35,331 bases of DNA from Candidatus Levyibacteriota bacterium (GTDB taxonomy: Bacteria > Patescibacteriota > Microgenomatia > Levybacterales > GWA1-39-11), in NCBI GenBank assembly GCA_030645455.1, contig JAUSNA010000032.1, positions 1-35,331 of the forward strand. The letters run 5' to 3'. Shown here piece by piece: positions 1 through 10,118 of the stretch. The number at the start of each line of letters is the position of its first letter. Position 1 is the first letter of the stretch. The notes beneath the pieces were generated by a model, which did not search any database, was not told the origin of the DNA, and saw only the letters and a list, made by a program, of their open reading frames with translations. A program made the position numbers and the translations under genes.

Positions 1-2113
1 CATCTAGTATTATGTCCCCCTGAGCCGTGTAAAACCCATCAAAAGTAAATGCTCCACCTGTCACATACGCAGTGTCTGGATTTGGCTGTCCGATTGTTTT
101 TGCAAATGTAATATCGTTTTTTGCTGCAATTATCAAAAGCCCTTGATTGAGTGGAATTGATATTGATGCGTCGTTTATTGTAACGTCACCATTCACCAAC
201 ATAACTACTCTCTTTCCATTTGTATGGGTGTAATTATTAATAGTAAGATCGCCGTTTCTTTCAAATACTCCGGCGTTATCATTTACATATGACTCACTTT
301 TATCCAAATCGCTTTGCGTAAATGTATCGGAATCAAGTTGTGTTACTGTTACTCCGTCTTGACGGGCTTTTGCTTTATAAAAATCGTAAGACATGCCGCC
401 ATTTCGGTTCTCGGTGTTAGCATTATAGGAATATTCATTGTCAATTACCCAATTTCTAGTAGAAGCACTTCCAAAACCAAGTTGAGCAGTGTTTTTTGAA
501 GAATAAAATATTCCGGGATAGGTAGCATGTACCGAACCATACTGATTGAGCGGAATAGGATTGTTGAGATTGTTGAATCTCGCGTCTCCGGTGTCAGTCT
601 GGAACCAAGGGTCTATTTGTGCTATGCAGAAATTTGCTGTTTGGTTAGCTGATATTCCTGTAAAGGAAATTCCGTTGACCCCCGAATCAACCCCACCGCT
701 CCTATCCATGAGCGTATACCCTGACGGAACGCTTAATGTCACGATATAATCGCTTGACGGCAAACATGCAAATACTGTCGAACCGGTTGAGGTACTCTGG
801 GTAAGTCCACTTGGAGGGAGATTGCCGCCAGTTACATTAACTCCGACAGAGCTACCTGTGTATTCTGTTCCACTTAATGAGGTACAGGCTGATCCATCCG
901 CCACAGAACGGATATTTGTTGTAATTGAGTAGGTTGAAGCAACTGTTATATTCGTATTATATGTTGTTGTGCCCCCTGGCCCACTCATTTCTATTGAAAC
1001 GGGGCATACGAGAGGCGAAGTCGGACATGCAGGGGCAACGTAACTAACTGTGGAAGAGGTTGATGTGTTGGTGGGGGTTCCAGTTCCTCCGTCATTACAT
1101 GAATCCACTCCCGGATCCTCATCATCATCAGTCGGGTTATATGGTTTTGTCGGATCTCCTCCAGTATGACAATCCGGATCCGCACTGTCTGTCAAGCCAT
1201 CAGCATCGTTATTTAATCCATCGCTACATTCCGGATTAGTACTCACAGGCGGATCCCAGTCGACAGTCGGCGGATCCTCAATTCCCGTACATGATGTTAC
1301 CGATGCGGTCGTTGAGCTTCCAGGATCAAGTGTTGAATCGAGAACAGAAATTTCTCCGGGGCAAGCAGGTGGTGGAGTGAGTTGTATGCCAAAATCAATG
1401 CTGTTTGCATCGGGACCCACTGTCACCGAGCGAGGATTTGTGGTTGTAGCTACATATCCAACCGGCACTGTGAGTGTCACGTTATTTGTACCTGCTGTCA
1501 GACCTCCGCGTGAATAATTTCCTAAAGCATTAGTTGAAGTATTTACCCCCCAGACATTTACAGTTGCACCACTATAATTGCCTTCCCCTGCGTCTTTAAA
1601 TCCATCTCCATCGGTATCTATATAAACATTCCCTGAAATTGTATATAAGATAGGCTGAATTCCAAAGTTAATAACCTGATCCGGTCCAACGGTAACTACG
1701 CGAGGATTTGCGGTTGTCGCTACATACCCAACCGGCACAGTAAGTGTTACGTTATTTGTGCCCGCAGTTAAGTTAGCCTGGGAGTAATTGCCGGAACCAT
1801 CAGTTGTGTTGATATTGCCCCAAACATTTACAGTTGCACCACTAGCATAGTTACTCTCACCCGCATCTTTGAACCCATCCCCATCGGTATCTATAAAGAC
1901 ATTTCCTGAAATTGTATATGTTAAATTGCATAGCCCTGTACCTGCATTGCATCCTGCCCCACCGCAAGCCGTACAACCACCGCACCACATACAAGAACTT
2001 CCTCCCGAGCAATACATGTCTCCACAATACTGCGCATAAGATGAATTTACAGATAATTGATTAAAACCCGCAAAACAAACAAGAAAAAACAGAAGAATTA
2101 CAATCTTTCTCAT
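1..2113 (-). CDS. Secreted surface protein with two tandem SdrD-B/Cna-B-like domains and a MopE-like Cys/Asp-rich linker; C-terminus truncated by window edge
   Basis: Missing from the ORF track because it has no stop in the window. Reverse-strand reading from ATG at 2113: MRKIVILLFFLVCFAGFNQLSVNSSYAQYCGDMYCSGGSSCMWCGGCTACGGAGCNAGTGLCNLTYTISGNVFIDTDGDGFKDAGESNYASGATVNVWG... followed by a second YTISGNVYIDTDGDGFKDAGEGNYSGATVNVWG copy, then NPECSDGLNNDADGLTDSADPDC. Signal peptide-like N-terminus. Confidence 0.88.
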   Translation of the reverse strand, partial: MRKIVILLFFLVCFAGFNQLSVNSSYAQYCGDMYCSGGSSCMWCGGCTACGGAGCNAGTGLCNLTYTISGNVFIDTDGDGFKDAGESNYASGATVNVWGNINTTDGSGNYSQANLTAGTNNVTLTVPVGYVATTANPRVVTVGPDQVINFGIQPILYTISGNVYIDTDGDGFKDAGEGNYSGATVNVWGVNTSTNALGNYSRGGLTAGTNNVTLTVPVGYVATTTNPRSVTVGPDANSIDFGIQLTPPPACPGEISVLDSTLDPGSSTTASVTSCTGIEDPPTVDWDPPVSTNPECSDGLNNDADGLTDSADPDCHTGGDPTKPYNPTDDDEDPGVDSCNDGGTGTPTNTSTSSTVSYVAPACPTSPLVCPVSIEMSGPGGTTTYNTNITVASTYSITTNIRSVADGSACTSLSGTEYTGSSVGVNVTGGNLPPSGLTQSTSTGSTVFACLPSSDYIVTLSVPSGYTLMDRSGGVDSGVNGISFTGISANQTANFCIAQIDPWFQTDTGDARFNNLNNPIPLNQYGSVHATYPGIFYSSKNTAQLGFGSASTRNWVIDNEYSYNANTENRNGGMSYDFYKAKARQDGVTVTQLDSDTFTQSDLDKSESYVNDNAGVFERNGDLTINNYTHTNGKRVVMLVNGDVTINDASISIPLNQGLLIIAAKNDITFAKTIGQPNPDTAYVTGGAFTFDGFYTAQGDIILD
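1395..1926 (-). repeat. Two tandem about 285-bp SdrD-B-like domain repeats inside the surface protein gene
   Basis: Near-identical translations YTISGNV(F/Y)IDTDGDGFKDAGE(S/G)NY(A)SGATVNVWG...LTAGTNNVTLTVPVGYVATT(A/T)NPR(V/S)VTVGPD. Confidence 0.85.
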
Positions 2114-2300
2114 AATGCCTAATTTAATAGTATGCAAGTAGGCTGAGCTTGTCAACAAAATTGTAACCTTCACTTTTCAATTGTAAATATAATTGAGAAC
2201 TATCTTTTTGCCCTGCCTCTACCAACTTACAATCATCAGATTCTACCGAAAAATCTCTTATTCTTAATTCATAATTCATGATTCGTGTTATCATATTCTC

Positions 2301-3767
2301 ATGCACCGCCTCCTTCACATCTTCAAATTCAGGCTATTTAGAATAGTTTTTATCGTACTTATCATCACTGGTGGAGTACTTTTTTATCAGTATAGACAAA
2401 ACTCCGACGATCCTACATGTCGCGACTGTAATCTTATTCTTATCTCAGTCGACACCCTCCGCCCCGACCATATGGGAGTATATGGGTATGATAAGAACAC
2501 CACCCCCAACATCGACAAATGGGCAAAAAATGCAACTGTATTTACAAACATGAGAACCGTTGTCCCTGCAACCCTCCCCTCTTTTGTTGCTCTCATGACA
2601 GGAAAAAATTCCTTTGAAACAAAAATATACAATAATTATGGAATTGTTATTAATGGAAAATCGATAGACGGTGGAAAACCAATTGACTCAAATATTCAAA
2701 CACTAGGTGAAATTTTGAAAATAAATGGCTATACAACTGCTGCCTTCCTTACAAATTTAGCATTAGATCCAAAATTAACTAATATTGGCAAAGGATTTAG
2801 CCAGTTTGAATTTCTGAAAGAAGATCCTTATGCAGAAAAGTTGGATAAAAGTTTATATACTAACTTCATACGCAGATCTATTCCCTGGCTTGAGCAAAAT
2901 AAAAATAAAAAATTCTTTTTATGGGTACATCTAATAGGGCCACATGCTCCCTACTCTCCACCAATTGATATAGCATGCAATTTTGAACCAAGCTCTTGTT
3001 CAGAGATCTCTCGCAGAGGTATGAAAAGTCTAGAAATGGAACGAAAAAGTCTGGAATCATGTCAAAAAAACGAGATAGATCAAGAAAAATTGAATCTATT
3101 TCAAGCCATTTATGATGGGGAGATAGTACTTGATGACCGGCTTTTTGGAGAAATTTCTAGAAAAATAAATTCACTTGGGCTACACAAAAAAACAATAGTA
3201 ATTTTTTACGGAGATCACGGTGAAGGCTTTGACCACAATTATTACTTTATTCATTCACATGTGCTTTATGATTCAGCAATTAAAATTCCGCTTATTGCAA
3301 CCTTCCCTGATGGGAACCGATGGACTAACGACAAGCTTATTGATAATACAGAAATATTTCCTTCCCTTTTGGAGGTGTTAGGCCTAAATAATAATTCTGA
3401 CCAACAGAACATATTCTCTAAAAAAACCCCAATAAATAAGCCAGAAGCAAAATATATCATTTCTACAAATGTTAATTTATCCAAATACTCAATACAGGAT
3501 TCAAATTACAAATACATTTATTCTATTAAAGGAAAGGCTTGTCTAAATAATGGTAAATCAGATGAATTATACGACTTACTAAAAGACCCCGAAGAACTGA
3601 ACAATATAATGTTCCAAAATCCAGATGAAGCAAAAATACTTAAAAATCAGTTATTTGCTTATCTACAGAAGTACAAACTCCCAGAAGCTCTTGATAATAA
3701 TTATAACGCAACTGAAAAAGGGGAACAAAAAATAATAATTGAGAAACTAAAGAGTATGGGATATTAA
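2301..3767 (+). CDS. Membrane-anchored sulfatase/alkaline-phosphatase superfamily protein (paralog 1)
   Basis: N-terminal TM helix, then LILISVDTLRPDHMGVYGYDKNTTPNID, VPATLPSFVALMTGKN, HLIGPHAPYSPP, FYGDHGEGFDHN, HSHVLYDSAIKIPLI. Confidence 0.9.
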   Translation: MHRLLHIFKFRLFRIVFIVLIITGGVLFYQYRQNSDDPTCRDCNLILISVDTLRPDHMGVYGYDKNTTPNIDKWAKNATVFTNMRTVVPATLPSFVALMTGKNSFETKIYNNYGIVINGKSIDGGKPIDSNIQTLGEILKINGYTTAAFLTNLALDPKLTNIGKGFSQFEFLKEDPYAEKLDKSLYTNFIRRSIPWLEQNKNKKFFLWVHLIGPHAPYSPPIDIACNFEPSSCSEISRRGMKSLEMERKSLESCQKNEIDQEKLNLFQAIYDGEIVLDDRLFGEISRKINSLGLHKKTIVIFYGDHGEGFDHNYYFIHSHVLYDSAIKIPLIATFPDGNRWTNDKLIDNTEIFPSLLEVLGLNNNSDQQNIFSKKTPINKPEAKYIISTNVNLSKYSIQDSNYKYIYSIKGKACLNNGKSDELYDLLKDPEELNNIMFQNPDEAKILKNQLFAYLQKYKLPEALDNNYNATEKGEQKIIIEKLKSMGY

Positions 3768-3804
3768 AAAAACATTTTCAATCAATAATGATATTATATT
3801 CAGA

Positions 3805-5262
3805 GTGAAAAAAATTCTCCACCTCTTCAGATTCAGGCTGTTTAGGATAGTTTTTGTCGCACTTGTCATCACTGGAGGAATACTTTTTTATCAGTATAGG
3901 CAAGATACTGAAAATCCTTCATGTCATGATTGCAACCTCATTTTAATTTCTGTAGACACCCTTCGCGCAGACCATATGGGAGTATATGGCTATGACAAAA
4001 ATACCACACCCAACATCGACAAATGGGCAAAGGGGGCAATGGTATTTGATAAGGCGTATACAATATTTCCTCTTACCTTTCAGTCATTTTACACTCTTTT
4101 TGAAGGTAGAAATTCGGTTTTAAAGGAAAAAAAGCTTCAGGACAGTACTTCAGTTACAAAAATACCTAACCCAAAAAATATAACACTACCCCAAATTTTA
4201 AAGAAGGAGGGTTTTAGAACAGCCGCATTCACAACTAACCCCGTGATCGGCGTGCTATCAAAAAATGTATTTAGAAAAGGGTTTGATAATTTCTTTTATT
4301 ATGATGAAACTCAATTATCCAAAACTATGGGAAAAGAAAATGCCGGAAAGTTGTTTATACCTATATTTAAAGAAGATTTTGCAAACGGAGAAAAGGTCTC
4401 AAATGATTCCATAAATTGGTTAAAGGAAAATGCAAATAAGGGTAGATTCTTTCTCTGGACCCATTACAGTAATCCACATGAACCCTATATGCCTCCTATA
4501 GAAAATGTATGTAGTCTTTACAAAGATCGATGCCCAACCATTACTCCAGATGTATCAGTAGCAAACTCCATTCCAAGATGCATTACTCCTACTAGGATAT
4601 CTTCTCAAGAAATAAATGAATTAAAAAAACTATATGATGGAGAAATACTTTCAGTCGATGAACAAATAGGACGTTTTTTGGATTATATAAAAAAAAGTAA
4701 TCTTGATAAAAATACTGTTGTTATATTTTATTCTGACCATGGGGAGAGCTTTGAACATAATATTTTGAGTCATGGGTATTCGCTTTATGAACCCGATGTT
4801 CATATTCCGATGATTATTTCATCTCCTAAAATAAAAGCGCAAAAAAACGCTCAGCTAATTGATAACTCTGATATTCTCCCATCCCTGCTAACGATTTTGA
4901 ACGTGAATTATAATGAACAAGAATTGACAGGTAAAAGTTTTTTTACTTCCAAAAGCAAGATAAAAAAAACAAATAAAGATGTTTTTTTTATGACACTTCT
5001 TGATTGGACTGGAAAATATGGAGTGACTAATGGAGAATATAAATATATATACTCCAATAATAACGTCTGTTTAAGTGAGGGGAAAAAAGAAGAATTATAT
5101 ATGATTTCATCTCATGTTGACAATAAAGAGCTAAACAATATAACGGATAAAGAACAGCAAATATACTCTAATTTGAAATCAAAACTATTTGGCTTCTTTG
5201 AACTCAAAAAAGAAGTTAAATCTGCCCCTAATCAAGAGGTACTAAAAAGTTTGGGGTATTAA
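3805..5262 (+). CDS. Membrane-anchored sulfatase/alkaline-phosphatase superfamily protein (paralog 2, GTG start)
   Basis: N-terminal 60 aa nearly identical to paralog 1 (FRLFRIVFVALVITGGILFYQYRQDTENPSCHDCNLILISVDTLRADHMGVYGYDKNTTPNIDKWAKG); FYSDHGESFEHN motif retained. Confidence 0.9.
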   Translation: MKKILHLFRFRLFRIVFVALVITGGILFYQYRQDTENPSCHDCNLILISVDTLRADHMGVYGYDKNTTPNIDKWAKGAMVFDKAYTIFPLTFQSFYTLFEGRNSVLKEKKLQDSTSVTKIPNPKNITLPQILKKEGFRTAAFTTNPVIGVLSKNVFRKGFDNFFYYDETQLSKTMGKENAGKLFIPIFKEDFANGEKVSNDSINWLKENANKGRFFLWTHYSNPHEPYMPPIENVCSLYKDRCPTITPDVSVANSIPRCITPTRISSQEINELKKLYDGEILSVDEQIGRFLDYIKKSNLDKNTVVIFYSDHGESFEHNILSHGYSLYEPDVHIPMIISSPKIKAQKNAQLIDNSDILPSLLTILNVNYNEQELTGKSFFTSKSKIKKTNKDVFFMTLLDWTGKYGVTNGEYKYIYSNNNVCLSEGKKEELYMISSHVDNKELNNITDKEQQIYSNLKSKLFGFFELKKEVKSAPNQEVLKSLGY

Positions 5263-5277
5263 ATTTCTTCTCAGAAA

Positions 5278-6675
5278 CTAAATGGATGCTTTCTTAAGAA
5301 CATCTAGCATCGCATCGTAGGCCGGTTTTGGTTGAAAATTATCATCAAATGGTGTTGGATCATTGTCAGGTGATGCACCTGGAATTTCCCTTGACTTATC
5401 CCACGTTGCCAGCCTGTCAACTACTTGGAATACGATAAAATCTTTACATACTCCTGACTCAATGGCAGCACTTAACATACTTCTATATACATCTGCCTGC
5501 TTTGCAAACCGCTCTTCTTGTGTTCCTTTCAGATCTTTCAAATTAACCCCAAATTCAGTCACTATAACTGGTAACCCATAACCTTGCATTGCTTCTATCA
5601 CACTTTCCTTTGTAGGGGTTTGTGCATACGGAATAATCATTTCTAGCCCCACCATATCAATTAATCCTTCAGATTTTAATCTATCAACTATTTTTCTAGT
5701 ATGTTCTACTCGTGAGGATCTAGGACCTGAAGCAGTATGGTTATCGAAGTCGTTATACACAAGCTTTGCTTTAGCGTCTACTTTTCTTGCTGTTTCAAAA
5801 GCTCTCACAATATAATCATCACCAATTACTCTTCTGAATACATCTCCAGAGGTGTACGCTTCATTAACTACTTTGTATGTACCAATTTTCCCCTTTCCTC
5901 TCTCCATCACATCTTTAATCCTTCCGTTCATAAGATCAAGTAGCTCGTCTCTTGAGAAATTTCCTTGCTTAATCCATTGTGGTACAGCATCTCCATATAT
6001 GAGTGGCCCTGAAAATGTCTCCATGTCGCTTTGCAACGCTAAATTCAAATCACCTTGAAGAGGACTGTAATTTATACTACCACGTTGGGGTTCCATGAAA
6101 TTCCACCCTGTAAATACATATCCTAAATTGAATTCCTTTTTTTGAATTTCAGTCACTTTGCGATAATCTTCCGGAGAGCCATATCCTCCCACCATAACTC
6201 CTATTTTCATTCCTATCTTGTCAGCAGCTTCACGCAGAGTTTTTGGTTCTTTTTCAGGAGTTGCAACAACCTCTTGCGTTGCGGTGGGTGAAGGTTTTAC
6301 TGTTTCCACAGGTGGTTGGGTTACCTGTGCGGTTGGTGTTTCACCTGTTTTAATAGGCTGGCTGCTTAAATCACCATCTCCACCACTGCCAGATCCGTCT
6401 CCGTCGCTTGAAAGACCAGGAATGATAATTCTTCCAAGGGCAGCAGCTCCTGCTGCGGCTGCGGCTCCCAACCCTATTTTTAAAAATCCTCTTCGATTCA
6501 AACTATGGGGATGTGCTTCTATGGAAGGGGTTGGTTTTGGAATAGTCGTGGACTCAAGTATTCCTACCTCTGATTCAGGAAGTTGTATTGTATTTGTAGA
6601 ATCTGGAGTTAGACCACGTTGCGCTTCTCCACCTGGAAAAAGTCTTCCTCCGAGATCTGCTTCATTAGTTGCCAT
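5278..6675 (-). CDS. Tat-exported glycoside hydrolase family 10 (endo-1,4-beta-xylanase-like) protein
   Basis: LNRRGFLKIGLGAAAAAGAAALG twin-arginine signal; Pro/Thr linker; GH10-like VVNEAYT, LVYNDFDNH, VGLEMIIPYAQTPTKESV, VTEFGVN. Confidence 0.85.
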   Translation of the reverse strand: MATNEADLGGRLFPGGEAQRGLTPDSTNTIQLPESEVGILESTTIPKPTPSIEAHPHSLNRRGFLKIGLGAAAAAGAAALGRIIIPGLSSDGDGSGSGGDGDLSSQPIKTGETPTAQVTQPPVETVKPSPTATQEVVATPEKEPKTLREAADKIGMKIGVMVGGYGSPEDYRKVTEIQKKEFNLGYVFTGWNFMEPQRGSINYSPLQGDLNLALQSDMETFSGPLIYGDAVPQWIKQGNFSRDELLDLMNGRIKDVMERGKGKIGTYKVVNEAYTSGDVFRRVIGDDYIVRAFETARKVDAKAKLVYNDFDNHTASGPRSSRVEHTRKIVDRLKSEGLIDMVGLEMIIPYAQTPTKESVIEAMQGYGLPVIVTEFGVNLKDLKGTQEERFAKQADVYRSMLSAAIESGVCKDFIVFQVVDRLATWDKSREIPGASPDNDPTPFDDNFQPKPAYDAMLDVLKKASI

Positions 6676-6791
6676 AATAGTATACTATAAGCCTCAATTG
6701 GATTATCTCATCTAGCTCATTCTGTGTCAAGAGACTATCTGAATTCATATATAACTTGTACAAAACTTCCCTCTTTTGTTATTATAAGCCA

Positions 6792-7979
6792 ATGAAAATC
6801 CTCCTGGTTCATAACTTTTATCAATATAGGGGTGGTGAAGATACCTATTTTCTAGCCTTAAAAAGTTTACTCGAAAGTCATAAACATACCGTAATAACCT
6901 TCAGTAAAGATAGTAGGGATATAAAAGATAATATTACGAGCAAAATAAATCTCGTTATTGGACTTTTCTATAACAAAAAGGTAAAAAAAGAATTCAGCGA
7001 AATTCTTAAAAGAGAAAAGCCTGATATTGTTCATTCTAACAATTTATATCCATTAATTGGTTTAAGTATTTATAAATTGTCAAAAGATCTTAATATACCT
7101 GTCATACAAACAATTCATAATTACCGTATGATTTGTCCTGGGGGATATTTATTTAATGATGAAGGAAAGCCATGCATTCATGCTTCACATGGATTTTCAT
7201 TGAGAAAAATTTTTCAAAATTGTTATCGTGGCTCGTACATCGATTCGACAATACTGTACTTATCACAAAACTACTACAAATTATTAGGTACATATTCATT
7301 TGTAGACTACTTCCTTTTTCCATCTCAATTTATACTCAATACGCATAAAAATTATATTAATATATCACTCAAAAAAGCACGAGTTTTACCCTACTTTACA
7401 CAGTGCAAAAAAATGACTAAATTTACAAAGGGTAATGACTTTTTTTTATTTGTCGGTCTCTTCTCCCACAAAAAGGGTGTCATTGAACTTTTAAAAACTT
7501 TTACTACACTTCCTGAATGTAAGCTGATTGTAATAGGAGATGGACCTTTAAAAAGCGATGTTCTAAAGTTTAAAAAGTTCAAGAATATAATTATTGCTGG
7601 AAAAAAAAGCAAGAGAGAAGTTGGTAAATACATGAAAGAGGCACTCTGCACTATAATCCCTTCTAAATGGTATGAGGTTGGACCTATGGTTATGTATGAA
7701 TCCCTTGCTTATAATACTCCAGTAATTGTACCTCGTATTGGAGTCTTCAAAGAAGTGGTTAGCGAAGGCCAAAATGGATTCTTTTTTAAATTCAACGATT
7801 TTTCAAATTTGAGACGAAAAATAAAAATGGTATTAGAACAGAAAAATGAATTATTTAAAAATGTACCTAATGAATCGTTATTAGAACATAAAAATACCGA
7901 AGCTGAATATTATCGAACCCTAATTTCCATTTACAAGAAGGCTCTTGAAGAACATTTTTTGCAACTTGAACTCAAGTAA
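6792..7979 (+). CDS. Glycosyltransferase family 4
   Basis: MKILLVHNFYQYRGGEDTYFLALKSLL...PVIQTIHNYRMICPGG...FVGLFSHKKGVIELLKTF...VIGDGPLK...IPSKWYEVGPMVMYESLAYNTPVIV. The ORF track begins at 6756; ATG at 6792 is the better start. Confidence 0.9.
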   Translation: MKILLVHNFYQYRGGEDTYFLALKSLLESHKHTVITFSKDSRDIKDNITSKINLVIGLFYNKKVKKEFSEILKREKPDIVHSNNLYPLIGLSIYKLSKDLNIPVIQTIHNYRMICPGGYLFNDEGKPCIHASHGFSLRKIFQNCYRGSYIDSTILYLSQNYYKLLGTYSFVDYFLFPSQFILNTHKNYINISLKKARVLPYFTQCKKMTKFTKGNDFFLFVGLFSHKKGVIELLKTFTTLPECKLIVIGDGPLKSDVLKFKKFKNIIIAGKKSKREVGKYMKEALCTIIPSKWYEVGPMVMYESLAYNTPVIVPRIGVFKEVVSEGQNGFFFKFNDFSNLRRKIKMVLEQKNELFKNVPNESLLEHKNTEAEYYRTLISIYKKALEEHFLQLELK

Positions 7980-8861
7980 AATAATAAACTTAATAAGATA
8001 ATATATAAAGAGAATTCCGACATAATAGATTTTCCTATATATTTTTTCGTTTGAACTAAAGATTGCATGCAACTTCCAAGAAAAAATTGAATAATTTGAA
8101 CTAAAATTAACATATTTAAGCTTAAGAAAAAGGTCATTTTTCTGCCTCTTATAATATTCAAATATATTATACTTATGGGAATGTATTACTTTGCATCGTG
8201 AATCGTAAATTTTTACTAATTTCTGTTCTATGATCTCCTTTCCCATTATTAAATCTTCACCGTACACGACAAGAGAAAATGGATTTTTGTTTAAGAATGA
8301 CTTTTTATAACATGCAAACGGATTGAATAATCCGTACCACGCAAGCATAGTATCTGCACTAAACTTCACAAAAGGTAAGTCAATATCTTGAATAACTAAA
8401 CCCCTAGATGCATATTTTTCAAGTTCGTTAAAAATTTTTGCTTGTTCAATTTTTTGAATAAATGGAGTATCCAAATGGGGAACTTGCTTTCCAAATACAG
8501 CCACCACTCTCTTACTTATTGAAAAATCTTCTAGAAAATACTTAAAAAAATCAGACTTAGCAGTTGGTACCGCATCTTGTGAAAAAAAACAAACATATTT
8601 TCCTTTGGCCATCTTTACCCCTAGATTCCTCGTCCCTCCATGATTGAAATCTTTCTTCTTTATTTTTACGAACTTTATAAAAGGCGTTTTCCTCTGATAA
8701 CTTTCAACAATTTGAGACGTATTGTCTGTTGAGGAAGAGTCAATAATAATTATCTCAATGCTATAATGAGTCGTACCAAGTATGCATAACCTATTTAATA
8801 GTTTGCCAATCGTTTTTTCACCGTTATAGGTTGGTATAATTACTGAAAAAAGCACACCCAT
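7920..8861 (-). CDS. Glycosyltransferase family 2
   Basis: FSVIIPTYNGEKTIGKLLNRL...IEIIIIDSSSTDNTSQIV...HGGTRNLGVKMAKGKYVCFFSQDAVP. Confidence 0.9.
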   Translation of the reverse strand: MGVLFSVIIPTYNGEKTIGKLLNRLCILGTTHYSIEIIIIDSSSTDNTSQIVESYQRKTPFIKFVKIKKKDFNHGGTRNLGVKMAKGKYVCFFSQDAVPTAKSDFFKYFLEDFSISKRVVAVFGKQVPHLDTPFIQKIEQAKIFNELEKYASRGLVIQDIDLPFVKFSADTMLAWYGLFNPFACYKKSFLNKNPFSLVVYGEDLIMGKEIIEQKLVKIYDSRCKVIHSHKYNIFEYYKRQKNDLFLKLKYVNFSSNYSIFSWKLHAIFSSNEKIYRKIYYVGILFIYYLIKFIILLEFKLQKMFFKSLLVNGN

Positions 8862-8864
8862 ATT

Positions 8865-10118
8865 ATGTATTCATCTACATTTCGCTCAATTCTTTTCTTT
8901 AGCTCATTACTTTTGCTAAGACTCCCCCCCTTCTACCCACTATTTACAGGTAGTCCTTTACTGAATTCACATAGTATAGCAGCCTATCTCCTCTTACCTC
9001 TCTTGCCACTTTTATTACACATAGAAAAAGTGATAGGACGAAAATTAGTATTTCTTCTTTTATTCTTTCTTGTCTCTCAGACGCTAAGCGTTATCAACGC
9101 TGTAAATATTAACAGTTTTTTATTAGTTTACAAGAATATTATCGAATCTTTACTAATATTTTGTGCTGGAGTTGCAATTCTTAATAGTGATAGAAGAAAG
9201 GTAATTTTTGTAAGAATTGTTGTAGCTACAATTGTTATTAACCTCATTTATCAATTGTTGCTATTTGTAGTCCCTACATTTTTCATGCAACAATTTCAAT
9301 TAATTATGTATGAAAAGTACTGGGAAGTGCTTGCACTCAATGCGGATCGTGGACGCTTTTTTGTAGATAATTACGATCCGGCTCTTATTCCCTTTGTTCT
9401 TTACCTACTATATAAGGTCGAAGGTAAATTCTATAAATTGACATTTGTATTCGTAGCTCTTATGGAACTGCTTGTTGCGATACTTTCTGGATTTAGAACA
9501 CATTTTCTTGTATATATAATAGCCTTCTTTGGTGGGGTGGTTTCGATTTCCTCTCAAAAAAAACTCTTTTTTGGAGCTATACTCTCGTTAGTAATTTTTT
9601 CGGGAGTAATTTTTAAAACTCAGAATATTGACTACAGAAACTCATTAGATAGACTCATAATGCCTGCGAGTGAAGATTATAGCTCTATCAACAGTAGGAT
9701 TGAATTTTGGCGGCAATCCTTGGAAATGGGGCTCTCCTCCCCCTGGTTCGGAGTTGGCCTAGGAAATTATTTTGACAATTTCCAAAACAAAGAACTATTG
9801 AAGTTATCTTATTTTGATTGGAAAAATGAATTCGAACTTGTAACCATTAATCACCCACACAATATCTTTTTTTCAACTTTTGCAGAAACAGGACTCGTAG
9901 GACTCGTTGCATTCTCGTTGTTGCATTTATATTTTGCAGCCTCCGATTATTCATATTTCAAAAAAAGAGGCGCTTTATTTAGAACGGGAGTTATTTCTTT
10001 TTGGGGATTGTTTATGTTTTCACTTCTTATACCAGCTAATACAATTCAATTTCTGTCAATTTATTGGGCAATAAGAGCGATTTTAGTAAATAACAAAATT
10101 CGGATTCAAAAGAAATGA
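8865..10118 (+). CDS. O-antigen ligase/polymerase (Wzy/WaaL)-like multi-pass membrane protein
   Basis: Many TM segments; motif SRIEFWRQSLEMGLSSPWFGVGLGNYF...HPHNIFFSTFAETGLVGLVAF typical of Wzy_C. Confidence 0.8.
   Translation: MYSSTFRSILFFSSLLLLRLPPFYPLFTGSPLLNSHSIAAYLLLPLLPLLLHIEKVIGRKLVFLLLFFLVSQTLSVINAVNINSFLLVYKNIIESLLIFCAGVAILNSDRRKVIFVRIVVATIVINLIYQLLLFVVPTFFMQQFQLIMYEKYWEVLALNADRGRFFVDNYDPALIPFVLYLLYKVEGKFYKLTFVFVALMELLVAILSGFRTHFLVYIIAFFGGVVSISSQKKLFFGAILSLVIFSGVIFKTQNIDYRNSLDRLIMPASEDYSSINSRIEFWRQSLEMGLSSPWFGVGLGNYFDNFQNKELLKLSYFDWKNEFELVTINHPHNIFFSTFAETGLVGLVAFSLLHLYFAASDYSYFKKRGALFRTGVISFWGLFMFSLLIPANTIQFLSIYWAIRAILVNNKIRIQKK

Noticed and set aside
314-1185. ORFs 314-499 +, 546-749 + and 991-1185 -
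   Set aside because: They lie inside the long open minus-strand surface-protein frame that the ORF track omitted because it runs off the window.
6218-6715. 165-aa plus-strand ORF antisense to the GH10 gene
   Set aside because: Mirror of the Pro/Thr/Ala-rich signal and linker region on the opposite strand; no domain signal.
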